This document shows, one piece after another, positions 51,091-61,258 of a DNA stretch of 64,000 bases. The position numbers and the translations under genes were made by a program. Each line of letters begins with the position of its first letter. Position 1 is the stretch's first letter. The notes under the pieces were generated by a model, which saw only the letters and a list, made by a program, of their open reading frames with translations, searched no databases and was not told where the DNA came from. The stretch comes from Saprospiraceae bacterium (lineage in GTDB: Bacteria > Bacteroidota > Bacteroidia > Chitinophagales > Saprospiraceae), in assembly GCA_026129545.1 (NCBI GenBank), contig JAHCHX010000002.1:682001-746000 (forward strand), in the 5' to 3' direction.

Positions 51091-52475
51091 ACATCCGCAC
51101 CCAACTCACCCTGCGTTTCACGGCGATAGTGGCCACCATACTGCTGGGCTTTTCGCTGGCGGTCTATCTGCTGTCCGAAGACTATCGCAAGGAAGAGTTT
51201 TTCAATCGGCTGGAGAGCCGCGCCGTAACCACCGCACGGCTTTTCGTGAGTGTGCAGGAGGTAGATGTCAAGTTGTTGCGCATCATTGATAGAAACTCCA
51301 TCCATGCCTTGTTCGAGGAGAAAGTATTGATTTTTGACCCCAAGGACAGGCTTGTCTATTCCAGTTCCGAAAACTTGGACGACACTTACCCAGCCGAGAT
51401 GCTGAGCCAGATTCGCAAGCGACGAATCCTGGAATTTGAGGAGGGCGACATGGAATGCGTGGGCATTGTTTATGAGGATGCACAGGGTGAGTTCGTGGTC
51501 GTTGCTTCTGCCTACGACCGTTATGGGCGCAGCAAGTTGAACAATTTGCGCAACGTGCTGCTTGCTGGCCTCGTCATAGGCATTCTGATTATCTTGGCAA
51601 CGGGTATCATGTTTGCAGGGCAGGTGTTGCAGCCCTTGGCACGCATCAATGCCGAGGTGCAGAGCATCAGCGCAGGCAGCCTTGGCCGCCGAGTGGACGA
51701 GGGCAACCAACGCGATGAGATAGCGCAACTGGCCATGAATTTCAATGATATGCTGCAACGGCTGGAATCGGCCTTTGAAATACAGCAGCAATTTGTGAGC
51801 AATGCCTCACACGAGTTGCGCAATCCCTTGGCTGCCATCACGAGCCAGCTCCAATTGATGCTCGACAAGGAACGCAGCCCGGAGGAATACCGACAGGCGC
51901 TCCAGTCGCTGCTCGACGACACGCGCACCTTGGTTGAACTGACCAACGGGCTGCTCTCGCTCGCCCAATCGGGCGTGGAAAAGCAGCGATTCACCTTCAC
52001 ACAAGTGCGCGTGGACGAGACCCTTTTCGCCGCACAAAACGAATTGGCCAAGGCTCACCCCAACTATCGCTTCCTCATCGAATACGACACCTTCCCCGAA
52101 GACGAGGCACAACTGACGATTGCCGGAAACGAGCACTTGCTGAAAACGGCCTTCCTCAACCTGATGGACAATGCTTGCAAATTCTCCAACGACCGCACGG
52201 TGCGCATCGGTTTTTGGGCCAAAGAGAGCAATATCAATATCTCTTTTAGCGACAATGGCGCTGGCATCACCCCAGAGGAGCAAGAAATGATATTTACCCC
52301 CTTCTATCGAGGCAGCAACACCCAATCGTCGGTGAAGGGCTATGGCATCGGGCTTTCGCTGTGCCACCGCATCGTGCAGCTCCATCAAGGGAGCATCAAA
52401 GTGCAATCCGTACCCGGCAAGGGTAGCCGGTTTGACTTGATTTTCCCGCTATTTCCTTCCCCAAAAGCATTTTAA
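51087..52475 (+). CDS. Sensor histidine kinase
   Basis: 462 residues. Membrane segments at about 11-30 and 156-178 bound a periplasmic sensor of about 125 residues; HAMP (about 180-230: LARINAEVQSISAGSLGRRV), HisKA with His242 in SNASHELRNPLAAI, and HATPase with NLMDNACKF (N box), DNGAGI (G1) and GYGIGLSL (G2). CusS/ArlS-like architecture; signal unknown. Cotranscribed with the response regulator; terminator 130 bases downstream. Confidence 0.95.
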   Translation: MNIRTQLTLRFTAIVATILLGFSLAVYLLSEDYRKEEFFNRLESRAVTTARLFVSVQEVDVKLLRIIDRNSIHALFEEKVLIFDPKDRLVYSSSENLDDTYPAEMLSQIRKRRILEFEEGDMECVGIVYEDAQGEFVVVASAYDRYGRSKLNNLRNVLLAGLVIGILIILATGIMFAGQVLQPLARINAEVQSISAGSLGRRVDEGNQRDEIAQLAMNFNDMLQRLESAFEIQQQFVSNASHELRNPLAAITSQLQLMLDKERSPEEYRQALQSLLDDTRTLVELTNGLLSLAQSGVEKQRFTFTQVRVDETLFAAQNELAKAHPNYRFLIEYDTFPEDEAQLTIAGNEHLLKTAFLNLMDNACKFSNDRTVRIGFWAKESNINISFSDNGAGITPEEQEMIFTPFYRGSNTQSSVKGYGIGLSLCHRIVQLHQGSIKVQSVPGKGSRFDLIFPLFPSPKAF

Positions 52476-52604
52476 TTATCTTTTAATTTCGCTTTAATGC
52501 ACTCCTTTGGCGAGCAAAAGACATTTGTTTTGTCATTTCAGAATGTCATAAATTTTTCAAACGATACAATCCGCTTTTCGCGGGAGGTTTTTCATTCGTA
52601 GGCG

Positions 52605-52632
52605 AAAGGCGCTTTCAAAGGAGAGCGCCTTT
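52605..52632 (+). terminator. Terminator of the two-component operon
   Basis: AAAGGCGCT and AGCGCCTTT form a 9-bp stem followed by TTCGTTTTTA. Confidence 0.75.
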
Positions 52633-52773
52633 TCGTTTTTAGGCAAAGCCCATTTTAAGGACTTTTAACCCGTTTTTAATCAATTTTTTAAATTCCGGTG
52701 ATTTTCGGCAAGGTTTTGGGCGGTGGGTGAGGATTCATTTTTTCCATTAATCACTCACCATCTCATTAACACG

Positions 52774-55700
52774 ATGCGATTATTTCTTGTACTCTGTCTC
52801 CATGCCCTGTTGCAAACAAGTGGCATGGCCCACGCGCCTTTCACGGTTTCAAATGCTGCATCAGCTCACCCAAACCATACCGCCGACCGAATCGGCGAAG
52901 AGGCGCACAAGCCTCTGGCGCTCACCCTTGAGGTGGATTCTATCCACCATGTCAACTGCTTAAGAGCAACAGGCTACCTTGCGGTCGTCGCCAGCGGCGG
53001 CGTGCCCGGCTACACCTACACTTGGAGCAATGGCAACTCCGGGCCTGTGTCGCCCAATCTCGCGCCCGGCACCTACACCATCACCGTGACCGATGCGACG
53101 AGTGCGACCGCCACCGTCAGCGCCACTATCCTTCAAGACTTCGCGTTCCCCTCGGCCAACGCGGGTGCCGATTTCACAGTGCAATGCTCCAACACCCAAA
53201 CTACCCTGAATGGCTCCGGTTCCGTCGGCCCAGAGTTCACCTATCTGTGGACGGCCTCCAACGGCGGTGCTATCAAATCCGACACCTTTACGCTCAACCC
53301 CACCATCAGCCATATCGGTACTTTCACGCTGCGCGTAACGAACACCACCAATGGCTGCACCACAACCGATGCGGTCATCGTGACCTCCAATTTCACGCCG
53401 CCAGCAGCAGTAACGATGGGGGGCATTATCACTTGCGCACAGACTTCAGTCGTGTTGAGCGCCACTTTTAACCCTATCAATGCGTCTTTTGTGTGGACAG
53501 GGCCGGGCGGTTTCAGCTCGCTTCAACAACAACCCAAGGTCAATGTGCCGGGTATTTACACGTTCGCGCTTACAGATACCATCACGACGTGTACGAGCTA
53601 TACGCCCGCTTTGGTTGCGATAGATACGGTAGCCCCAACAGCGACGGCTAGCGGCGGTGGTGTTATCACTTGTTTGCAACCCACCGTCCAACTTTTTGGC
53701 AGCGGCACGCCCGCGGGTGTCACCTTCAATTGGACCGGCCCAGGTGGCTTTAACTCGCCCATCCCGAACGTCAGTGTAAGTGCGGGCGGCACCTATATCC
53801 TCACCGTCACAAGGCCCACCAACGGCTGCACAGACACGAGCTCCGTTGTCGTGATTGCCGACAACACACCTCCTACGGCATCAGCCTTCGTCAATGATGT
53901 CTTGACTTGCGCTGTCAACACAGTACAAATTTTCGGCAACGGCTCGCCAGCAGGTGTCGGCTTTTCTTGGACGGGTCCAGCTGGCTTCAATTCCTCTCAA
54001 CAAAACCCATTCGTCATTTTATCGGGTGTCTATACGCTGACCGTAAAAAACCCCTCCAACGGATGTTTTTCAACGGCTACCGTGACGGTGACTTCAAATT
54101 TCACCCCCCCCGGCGCATCTGCGACGGGCGGCGTGAAAACGTGCGCCAACCCCAGCGTCATCCTCAACGCCAATTCTCCGACATCAGACGTGACATATTT
54201 TTGGACAGGCCCCGGTGGTTTTGCTTCCTTGCTGCAAAACCCCACGGTGAGTATAGCAGGCCAATATACAGTGACCGTCACCAACCCCGTCAACGGCTGC
54301 ATCAGCACCGCAACCGCCACCGTGACGCAAAACTTGATTCCGCCAACGCTCACCGCAACTTCCGCCACTGTCACCTGCTTCAATCCCAGCCCTAATGTCA
54401 ATGCGACTTCGCAGACCTTCGGCGCTACTTTCGCATGGACAGGCCCCAATGGTTTTACGGCAAACATTCCAAATCCACAGGTCACAGAGGGCGGTTATTA
54501 CACCGTTACGGCCACCAACCCAGCCAACGGTTGCACTACCCTCTTGAATGTTTTTGTCAACCAGAACAATATGCCGCCCTTTGTGTATGCAGGGGAAGAC
54601 CGCGCCATCAACTGCATTTTCACCACTATACTGGCCAACCCTCTCGGCACCTCGCAAGGGAGCAATTTTTCCTATCAATGGACCACCTTGGATGGCAATA
54701 TAGTGGGAGGCGAAAACACGCTCTACGCACGCTTCGACACGTCAGGCACCTACACGCTGACGGTAGTCAACAATCAAAATGGCTGCTCTGCATCCGACGA
54801 CATGGAAGTAACCATTTCCACCCCCGTCGGCGCCACCACCACCCTGCTGAACGCCGTCACTTGTCATGGCGGCAGCAACGGTTCAGTAAGGGCAACAGGC
54901 AGCGGCGGCAACACCATTTATAGCTACGCTTGGTCAAATGGCGCACAAACGGCAACGGTCAATAATTTGCCCGCAGGCACCTACACCGTCACTGTCACCG
55001 ACGGCGAAGGATGTACAGGTACTGCCTCCGTCACGGTGACCCAACCAGCCGTGCTACAAGCCAATGTGACCGTCACGCACCAAACGATGGCCGGACTTGA
55101 CAATGGGACGGCTACCGTCACACCTTCCGGTGGTGTAGGCCCCTACACCATTCTTTGGAGCACCGGGGCAACAGTGGCGGCCATCGGCGCACTGCCTCCC
55201 GGCACCTACTCCGTCACCATTACCGACAGCAGAGGTTGCACCCAAGTCAACACCGCCACAGTCAATGAAGTAAGCTGCTCCATCACAGGCGTGGTGGCAG
55301 CCGTCAATCTGAATTGTTTTGGCATCAACAACGGCTCTGCCACCGCCAGCATCACAGGAGCATCTGGCAATGTGAGCTACGCTTGGTCGAACGGCACCAG
55401 CCAACAAACGGCCTCCAACCTCGCCCCCGGCACCTACACGCTCACCGCAACCGATGCCATCGGCTGCTCCATCACATTGACGACTCAAATTGCCAGCCCC
55501 CCACAATTGCTGACCAGCGTGGCAAACCAGACCAACGTGGGTTGCGCAGGCGAGACAAATGGGGCGGCCACCGCAGGCATTTCCGGCGGCGTTGCTCCCT
55601 ATACATTTGTTTGGTCAAACGGCGACACGGATGTGACTGCCAACGACCTCGGTGTCGGCATCGTGACCTTCACCGTGACAGATGCCAATGGCTGTACCGC

Positions 55701-57186
55701 AAGCCAAACCGTGCAAATAGTGGTGGGAGACGACACTCCCCCACAATTGGTCTTGAAAAATGCCGCCGTCGCGTTGGATGCCAACGGGCAGGCTACTGTC
55801 GCCGCCGATATGTTTGATGATGGCAGCACAGACAATTGCGGCCCTATTGCCAGCTGGAGCGTCAGCCCAAGCACTTTTGATTGCAGCGACCTCGGCACTC
55901 GCACCGTCACCCTCACGGCTACCGACGAAAACGGCAACACCGCCACAGGCACCACTACCGTGGAAGTGACCGACAACATCGCACCGACAATGACCTGTCC
56001 GCCCAATGTGAGTGTAGGCATCTGCGATGCCATTGTGGACTATCCGCTCCCTCAAGTGACCGACAACTGCCCTGTGCTCGTCACACCCGAACTTCAAAGC
56101 GGCTTGGTGTCGGGTGTCAGCTTCCCAGCCGGGGTCACAGAACAAGTATTCTCCTACACTGACGCAGGTGGCAACAGCGCCACTTGCAGCTTCACGGTGA
56201 CTGTAGCCGAGGACATCAGTGTCGCGGCAACATCTATCCCAGCCAGCTGCACCAGCTTATGCGACGGCAGTGTGCTGCTCAACATCACGGGCGGTCATGC
56301 ACCTGTCGCCGTGACGTGGGACAATGGGCAAACTGGCAACTTCCTCGATGACCTCTGCGCAGGCAACTATGAGGCCACCCTGACCGATGCTTCCGGCTGC
56401 TCTACCACTCAAACCATTGTAATTATTGAGCAAGACACCGAAGCGCCCAACCTGACCTGCCCCGACGATGTCGCAGCAGGCTTATGCAACCCTATCGCTA
56501 TTTTCTCACTCCCACAAGTGTCTGACAACTGCGCGGTGGACCTTGTGCAACTTGAGTTGGTGGACGGATTGCCCTCTGGCTCGACCTTCCCGCTCGGTGC
56601 CACGACGCAGACCTTCCGCTACACCGACGGAGGCGGCAATGTGGGCGAATGCACTTTCACCGTGACGGTACATCCGCAGATGAATGTTGCGGTGGAACAA
56701 GTAAGCGGCAACACAGGCGGTGGCAATGGCAGCATCTCCATCAACGTAACAGGCGGGTTAGCGCCCTACCTATATGCTTGGACGCTCAACGGGGTGCCGT
56801 TTGCCAATACGAAAGATTTGAACAACCTCTTTGGCGGAGAATATGCCGTCACGGTGACCGATGCCACCGGCTGCACCGTGGCCAGCGGCCTCATCACCGT
56901 CACGGGTGCTGCGTCCACTGTGTCGCCCAACAGCGATTTGACGTGGAGCCTGTATCCCAATCCTGCCGCCTCGGAAGTGTTTTTGAAAATCAACGAGCCT
57001 GTGTCGGGCAATGTGCGCCTCTCTATTTTTGATGCCACTGGGCGTTTGTTGCGCGAGCAGGAATGGAGCGCGCTACACCAAGAGCCGGTTCAAATCAGTT
57101 TGGCCGAGCTGCCCGATGGTTGGCTGCTGTTCAGACTTGCCGATGCGCAAGGTTTCCGCGTGAAGACACTCGTGAAAGCGCAGTGA
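52774..57186 (+). CDS. Large type IX-secreted surface protein with Ig-like, SprB and HYR repeats
   Basis: 1470 residues from the ATG at 52774. Signal peptide (LFLVLCLHALLQTSGMAHA). About 55-120: SprB-like repeat; 123-686: seven Ig/PKD-like repeats of about 80 residues, each with F.W.GP.GF and a closing V(T/S)NP.NGC; 683-976: four SprB repeats (YAWSNG...PAGTYTVTVTDGEGC); about 988-1146 and 1222-1300: HYR modules (DNCPV, TDAGGNSATCSFTVTV); SprB-like units between and after; about 1387-1470: type A sorting domain (SLYPNPAASEVFLKI ... GRLLRE ... LVKAQ). Likely a surface adhesin of the gliding/attachment type. No enzymatic domain. Confidence 0.92.
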   Translation: MRLFLVLCLHALLQTSGMAHAPFTVSNAASAHPNHTADRIGEEAHKPLALTLEVDSIHHVNCLRATGYLAVVASGGVPGYTYTWSNGNSGPVSPNLAPGTYTITVTDATSATATVSATILQDFAFPSANAGADFTVQCSNTQTTLNGSGSVGPEFTYLWTASNGGAIKSDTFTLNPTISHIGTFTLRVTNTTNGCTTTDAVIVTSNFTPPAAVTMGGIITCAQTSVVLSATFNPINASFVWTGPGGFSSLQQQPKVNVPGIYTFALTDTITTCTSYTPALVAIDTVAPTATASGGGVITCLQPTVQLFGSGTPAGVTFNWTGPGGFNSPIPNVSVSAGGTYILTVTRPTNGCTDTSSVVVIADNTPPTASAFVNDVLTCAVNTVQIFGNGSPAGVGFSWTGPAGFNSSQQNPFVILSGVYTLTVKNPSNGCFSTATVTVTSNFTPPGASATGGVKTCANPSVILNANSPTSDVTYFWTGPGGFASLLQNPTVSIAGQYTVTVTNPVNGCISTATATVTQNLIPPTLTATSATVTCFNPSPNVNATSQTFGATFAWTGPNGFTANIPNPQVTEGGYYTVTATNPANGCTTLLNVFVNQNNMPPFVYAGEDRAINCIFTTILANPLGTSQGSNFSYQWTTLDGNIVGGENTLYARFDTSGTYTLTVVNNQNGCSASDDMEVTISTPVGATTTLLNAVTCHGGSNGSVRATGSGGNTIYSYAWSNGAQTATVNNLPAGTYTVTVTDGEGCTGTASVTVTQPAVLQANVTVTHQTMAGLDNGTATVTPSGGVGPYTILWSTGATVAAIGALPPGTYSVTITDSRGCTQVNTATVNEVSCSITGVVAAVNLNCFGINNGSATASITGASGNVSYAWSNGTSQQTASNLAPGTYTLTATDAIGCSITLTTQIASPPQLLTSVANQTNVGCAGETNGAATAGISGGVAPYTFVWSNGDTDVTANDLGVGIVTFTVTDANGCTASQTVQIVVGDDTPPQLVLKNAAVALDANGQATVAADMFDDGSTDNCGPIASWSVSPSTFDCSDLGTRTVTLTATDENGNTATGTTTVEVTDNIAPTMTCPPNVSVGICDAIVDYPLPQVTDNCPVLVTPELQSGLVSGVSFPAGVTEQVFSYTDAGGNSATCSFTVTVAEDISVAATSIPASCTSLCDGSVLLNITGGHAPVAVTWDNGQTGNFLDDLCAGNYEATLTDASGCSTTQTIVIIEQDTEAPNLTCPDDVAAGLCNPIAIFSLPQVSDNCAVDLVQLELVDGLPSGSTFPLGATTQTFRYTDGGGNVGECTFTVTVHPQMNVAVEQVSGNTGGGNGSISINVTGGLAPYLYAWTLNGVPFANTKDLNNLFGGEYAVTVTDATGCTVASGLITVTGAASTVSPNSDLTWSLYPNPAASEVFLKINEPVSGNVRLSIFDATGRLLREQEWSALHQEPVQISLAELPDGWLLFRLADAQGFRVKTLVKAQ

Positions 57187-57242
57187 GAATTTGAGAATCA
57201 AGGTGTAACTCATTTCGTTGAAGTAGTTACAGCTTAGATAGC

Positions 57243-57275
57243 AGCGAGGCGGCGACTCACCATCGTCGCCTCGCT
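57243..57275. terminator. Two-way terminator between convergent genes
   Basis: AGCGAGGCGGCGA and TCGTCGCCTCGCT pair (one mismatch), followed by TTTGC on the plus strand. Confidence 0.75.
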
Positions 57276-57281
57276 TTGCAT

Positions 57282-58367
57282 TTAAAGGATTACTCTCCGG
57301 CCTTCTCTTGCCGACAATTGGATGGCTTCCACCACCCGAATGTCGCGCAGGCCTTCCTCGCCCGGCACGATAACGGCGGTGTTGTTGACAATCGCAAGCG
57401 CGTCGTCGTCCATCTGCTTGGCCTGCTGGTTGGGGATTTTCAGGGCGAGTTTGCCCCTGTTGGACTCGCCTTGAATGCCGCTGTATGCTTGGAAAGGGTC
57501 GAGCCGATACCAGCCTTGCTCGGCGGTGACGTACAGATAATTCATGCTCATGCCGAGGCTGGTGGCGCAGTTGGCCAATGCGCCCGATGGAAACTCCAGC
57601 TGGAAAATCGTGGTCTCGTCCACATCGGAATAAATTTCCGGGCGAGTGGTTTTTTCCTGAGCCAGCACAGCTAGCGGCTCTTCCCCAGTGACGTATCGGG
57701 CCGCGTTGAGCGAGTACACCCCCATATCGTACATAGCGCCGCCGCCCATAGCGCGGTTTTGCTTCCAATGGTCGGTGCGAGGGTCGAAGTAGCCCGCCGC
57801 CACCGAAATCATCTTTATTTTCCCGAAAGTCTTGTTGCGGCCATACCCGATGATTTCCTGCGTGTTCGGCTCGTGTTGCATCCGGTAGCCGATGGTGAGT
57901 TTCACTTTGTTGTCGGCACAGGCTTTTATCATGGCTTCACATTCTGAAGCCGTCATGGCCATCGGTTTTTCGCACCAGACGTGCTTGCCCGCGTTGGCCG
58001 CTCTGATGGTGAATTCTTTGTGGAGCACAGGCGGAAGCACTACATACACCACATCTATGTCGGGATTGTCGGCAATGCGGTCAAAATTGCGGTAATCGTA
58101 GATGTTTTTGTCGGGCAGGTTGTGTTTTCGCTTCCATCGCTCCGCCTTTTCGGGCGAGCCTGTCACGATGCCCGCGAGGTGGCAGTGTGCTGTCAGTTGC
58201 AAGGCTGGCGCGAGAATGTCAGTGCTGTAATAGCCCAGCCCCACTAGCGCCACGCCGAGACTTTCTTTTTTTCTTTTGGGCAAAATTTGGGAAATGCCAA
58301 CCGCGGCAGCACCAACGACCACAGTGCCGATGGCGGCTTGTTTGATGAATTTTCTGCGTTTTATCAT
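57282..58367 (-). CDS. Gfo/Idh/MocA-family oxidoreductase with Tat-type signal
   Basis: 361 residues from the ATG at 58367. The N-terminus MIKRRKFIKQAAIGTVVVG carries a twin-arginine-like RR-x-F-I-K signal, so it is probably exported. NAD(P) fold (LGVALVGLGYYSTDILAPAL), WCEKPMAM (the EKP motif), and C-terminal substrate domain with DMGVYSLNAARYV. Oxidises or isomerises sugars by family; the Tat-exported subgroup includes glucose-fructose oxidoreductase-like enzymes. Substrate unknown. Confidence 0.9.
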   Translation of the reverse strand: MIKRRKFIKQAAIGTVVVGAAAVGISQILPKRKKESLGVALVGLGYYSTDILAPALQLTAHCHLAGIVTGSPEKAERWKRKHNLPDKNIYDYRNFDRIADNPDIDVVYVVLPPVLHKEFTIRAANAGKHVWCEKPMAMTASECEAMIKACADNKVKLTIGYRMQHEPNTQEIIGYGRNKTFGKIKMISVAAGYFDPRTDHWKQNRAMGGGAMYDMGVYSLNAARYVTGEEPLAVLAQEKTTRPEIYSDVDETTIFQLEFPSGALANCATSLGMSMNYLYVTAEQGWYRLDPFQAYSGIQGESNRGKLALKIPNQQAKQMDDDALAIVNNTAVIVPGEEGLRDIRVVEAIQLSAREGRRVIL

Positions 58368-58407
58368 GGCTGTTTCAATTTTTTTCACAGACCAGATGTG
58401 CCCATCA

Positions 58408-58516
58408 TCCTTGATTCGTCAGGATTGGGCACCTCACCACGATTGCTATCCTTGATTTTGAACACTCTCGATTGCGCTTTTTCCCATGCTTAAAACTCGG
58501 CGGCGCGAGACATATC
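58408..58516 (+). repeat. Dispersed repeat family C, copy 5 (diverged)
   Basis: ATCCTTGATTCGTCAGGATT, TTGATTTTGAACACTCTCGA, TTGCGCTTTTTCCCATGCTT, AAAACTCGGCGGCGCGAGAC. It lies in the gap between the amidohydrolase stop and the oxidoreductase start. Confidence 0.75.
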
Positions 58517-58554
58517 ACACTATCACACTACCTATTGCCCCATCGTGTTTCAGC

Positions 58555-59739
58555 CTATACCAATCTTCTCACACTTGCCTGCGCACTCAATTTCATACCG
58601 GCCTCCATTCCTTGCAACAGCAGCACACCCGGCACCTTCCCTTCCTCCAAACTACCCAGCGTGTCATCAAAACCCAGCGCCTGTGCACCGTTCAAAGTCG
58701 CCCAGCGCAGCAGGGTCTCAAATGGCACATAGCTCTGATATAGAGCAATTGTTTTCATCTCCTCCAGAATGGACAGTTGCCAATTCGAGGTGAGGCTGTC
58801 GGTGCCGATGGTGACGCGGGCATTGGCATCGAGGAAATGCTGGTAGTGAGGTAGGCGGTTTTCGATGTACAGATTGGCATTCGGACACGTTGCCCAAAAA
58901 ACCTTGTGACTCCATGCGTGGGCCGCCTCTATATCGGCTTTGGAGGTCAGGGTATTGTGAACGAAAAGCGTGCGGTGGGCGGGGTTGAGATGCTCCAGCG
59001 CATAGTGAATGGAGGGTTTGCCTGTGGGTTGAAAATGCTCGAGCGAGATGCCGAATTTTCCATAAAAATCGAAAAATGCCCCCCTACCCTGCTCAAAAAG
59101 CTCATTCTCCGGCGGCGTTTCTTGGTTGTGAATGCTCACCGTGACGGGTGCGGCGGGTGCGTTGAAATCGTTGATTTTTTGAAACAGCCGTTGGCTCACC
59201 GAATAGGGCGCGTGAGGCACCAGCGAACGGGCACTGCCGGGTGCCAGTTCGATTTGCTCATACACCGCCGACCAGTCGGCAAAAGCCTTGTCCGCGCCGG
59301 ATGTTTGCAAGAAGTCGAAGAGCTCGACAAAAGTGTGGTAGCGCATTCGGCCCTTGGCCTTCACGGCAAAGGTGTCGGGGGCGTTGGAGATGTCGCCCAG
59401 TGCCACGATGCCGCCTGCCAACATCTCGGCTTCTGCTTGCGCGATGGCCTCGGCAATGAACTCAGACGCGGCGTTGCGCTGTGTCACCACGCTTGTGATG
59501 AAAGGTATCAGCCCCGTGCCAGTATGCACCTTGCCTTTCATGTGGGAGAGCTCGAGGTGGCAATGGGTGTTCACGAACCCTGGCGTGAGAATGCCCCGGT
59601 GTATTTCCAGACTGGCGGGGTCGTGTTGGTCGCGGCGTTCGAGGGCGAGGATTTTGCCCGTAGGGTCGGTGATGACCACGCCCTGTGCGATGGGCGGGCG
59701 GGCTATGGGAAAAACCAAGTCGGCGGAGATTTTGCGCAT
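58555..59739 (-). CDS. Amidohydrolase, cytosine/aminofutalosine deaminase-like
   Basis: 394-residue metal-dependent hydrolase. Metal ligands: HCH in FVNTHCHLELSH (about 60), His in PHAPYSVS, VHNTLTS and Asp in GTDSLTSN. The GFVNTHCHLELS wording is that of 6-aminofutalosine deaminase (MqnX) and related chlorohydrolase-like proteins, which would place it in the futalosine route to menaquinone; no other mqn genes are here, so the substrate is uncertain. Start ATG at 59739. Confidence 0.82.
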   Translation of the reverse strand: MRKISADLVFPIARPPIAQGVVITDPTGKILALERRDQHDPASLEIHRGILTPGFVNTHCHLELSHMKGKVHTGTGLIPFITSVVTQRNAASEFIAEAIAQAEAEMLAGGIVALGDISNAPDTFAVKAKGRMRYHTFVELFDFLQTSGADKAFADWSAVYEQIELAPGSARSLVPHAPYSVSQRLFQKINDFNAPAAPVTVSIHNQETPPENELFEQGRGAFFDFYGKFGISLEHFQPTGKPSIHYALEHLNPAHRTLFVHNTLTSKADIEAAHAWSHKVFWATCPNANLYIENRLPHYQHFLDANARVTIGTDSLTSNWQLSILEEMKTIALYQSYVPFETLLRWATLNGAQALGFDDTLGSLEEGKVPGVLLLQGMEAGMKLSAQASVRRLV

Positions 59740-60080
59740 GGCGTGTAGAGCGTATCGTGGGACAAAAGTCGTTTTCCGCGCTGAAAAAACAATAATCTTG
59801 TTGGAAAAGGGCGTAGGATTGTGCTCCGCTCAACGCATGTTCGGGGTTAATGCCCCCCCCCATCAGGATTTCAGTCGGTGCATCGCTCGCTCAATTCACG
59901 GCATTTGTTCCGTAAATTATCGGGTTGCAGTTCCGCAAAACGAGGATGCTCACCCTCTACGAAATTGATTTTCATAAAAAATGCGAATCAAGAGTTGGAA
60001 AATCCAAAGTGTTGAAAATCATATTTTTAAGCACCCACGTTTACGAAACTTTCAAAAGTTTCGTAAACGTAAGTCGCTTC
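59740..60080. other. Intergenic region at the pseudogene break
   Basis: 341 bases. Contains the palindrome at 60037-60070; an open frame leading into the dioxygenase remnant from 59925 has no family likeness and is probably fortuitous. Confidence 0.5.
60037..60070. repeat. Perfect 34-bp palindrome at the pseudogene junction
   Basis: Arms ACGTTTACGAAACTTT and AAAGTTTCGTAAACGT, loop CA. It ends 11 bases before the first codon that matches the dioxygenase family. Confidence 0.9.
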
Positions 60081-60395
60081 ATCGGCAGCGGCAACATCGC
60101 ACACAACCTGCGCCTGAGCATGGAGCGCCTGCGCACAGGCGACACCCGGCCCTACGACTGGGCTGTGGAATTCGACAATTGGGCAAAGGAAAAAATCGCC
60201 AGCCGCGACTTCCAAACGCTCGTGACCTACGAAAAGGCAGGCGAAGTAGGCAAACTCGCCGTGCCGACGACCGACCACTACATCCCGATGCTCTACAGCC
60301 TCGGCCTCGCAGGCGAAAAAGAGGAAATCAAACAAACTTATGAAGAAGTGACGCTGGGCGGGATAAGTATGCGGACGTTTCAGGTGGGGGTGTAG
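60081..60395 (+). pseudogene. Truncated 4,5-DOPA extradiol dioxygenase-like gene
   Basis: The last about 104 residues match the C-terminus of DODA/YgiD-type extradiol dioxygenases: IGSGNIAHNLRL, YDWAVEFDNWAKEKI, VPTTDHYIPMLYSLGLA and GGISMRTFQVGV. A complete enzyme is about 265-280 residues, so roughly the first 60 percent, with most metal ligands, is missing. The break coincides with a 34-bp palindrome, consistent with loss through a repeat-linked rearrangement. It may still be transcribed but cannot be an active enzyme. Confidence 0.85.
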
Positions 60396-60426
60396 TCCTC
60401 CAGGACAAACGGTAGAGTAAAAAAAG

Positions 60427-60452
60427 CCCAGCAGGGTTTAAAGCCCGCTGGG
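60427..60452. terminator. Hairpin after the dioxygenase remnant
   Basis: CCCAGCAGGG and CCCGCTGGG pair with one bulge; preceded by A residues and followed by AAAATG, so it may also serve the convergent lipoprotein gene. Confidence 0.55.
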
Positions 60453-60523
60453 AAAATGAATTTATTCAGTTTTACCGATTGATTACCGGTTGTCACCACG
60501 TTTGATTCAGCCTTAACTACATT

Positions 60524-61258
60524 TTACCAATTAGAATCGCATTTGGAACGAGTTTGGAAACTTGTAAAACCGCCTTCCAACTCCTTGATAGTATTCTTAG
60601 GGTATCCGTGCTCACAAATTATGCAATACGACCAAGTCGAAGGATTAATTTTCATGCCAACATGTAAGTCTTTACGGAACCAACCATTAGGTCCCCAGTT
60701 CATGCGAGTAGTGACTTTGCCGGTACCTTTTACTCGAAGTTTCTTACAACTTACCTCAGCATAGTCACGGCTAAAACCGTTTGAAATTTCTGTTTTGTCC
60801 AACCGAACAACCATTTTGGCTTTCGCCGCTTCCAGACCGACCAAAATATCATCGGAGAAGCTCATACCGTATGCTACATCGTCCACATTGTCAGTGGTGG
60901 CCTGAATGTATTTGAGATATACGGTTACGATTTTTCTGCCGTCGGGGAGCGATTGTTTGAAGACGTCATCATGACTATCTTCTTCTACGACAAGACCTTC
61001 ACTTTCGGTTGTCCAATTTGCATTAACAGTTTCGGCGTTGAACAAGTCCACGAGGCTTTGTTCATTTGAAGCGATGTGGACGGTAAAAATTGTTCCATTT
61101 TGAGTATCATAGATTGTAAAATCTTTTTCAAAACGACCTTCTGATTCCTCAGAGAGAAGGATGGTTTCAACATTTTCTTCCTCTTTTTGGCAAGCCGTGT
61201 AAATCGCCGCTATAATCACGAGCAGCGAAAGCGCGAGCAATTGAATGTGCTTTTTCAT
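60524..61258 (-). CDS. Lipoprotein of unknown function
   Basis: 244 residues. Lipoprotein signal LALSLLVIIAAIYTAC (Cys about 23) followed by QKEEENVETI. The mature part is beta/alpha without a known domain: YDTQNGTIFTVHIASNEQSL, DDVAYGMSFSDDILVGLEAAKAKM and a Cys/Trp-bearing end (TWSYCIICEHGYP). Codon and base use are a little more A/T-rich than the neighbours, as is the next 800 bases. Function unknown. Confidence 0.72.
   Translation of the reverse strand: MKKHIQLLALSLLVIIAAIYTACQKEEENVETILLSEESEGRFEKDFTIYDTQNGTIFTVHIASNEQSLVDLFNAETVNANWTTESEGLVVEEDSHDDVFKQSLPDGRKIVTVYLKYIQATTDNVDDVAYGMSFSDDILVGLEAAKAKMVVRLDKTEISNGFSRDYAEVSCKKLRVKGTGKVTTRMNWGPNGWFRKDLHVGMKINPSTWSYCIICEHGYPKNTIKELEGGFTSFQTRSKCDSNW

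Noticed and set aside
59925..60080. N-terminal extension of the dioxygenase remnant as part of a new gene
   Set aside because: The frame is open but passes through a palindrome and has no likeness to any protein; better seen as fortuitous.
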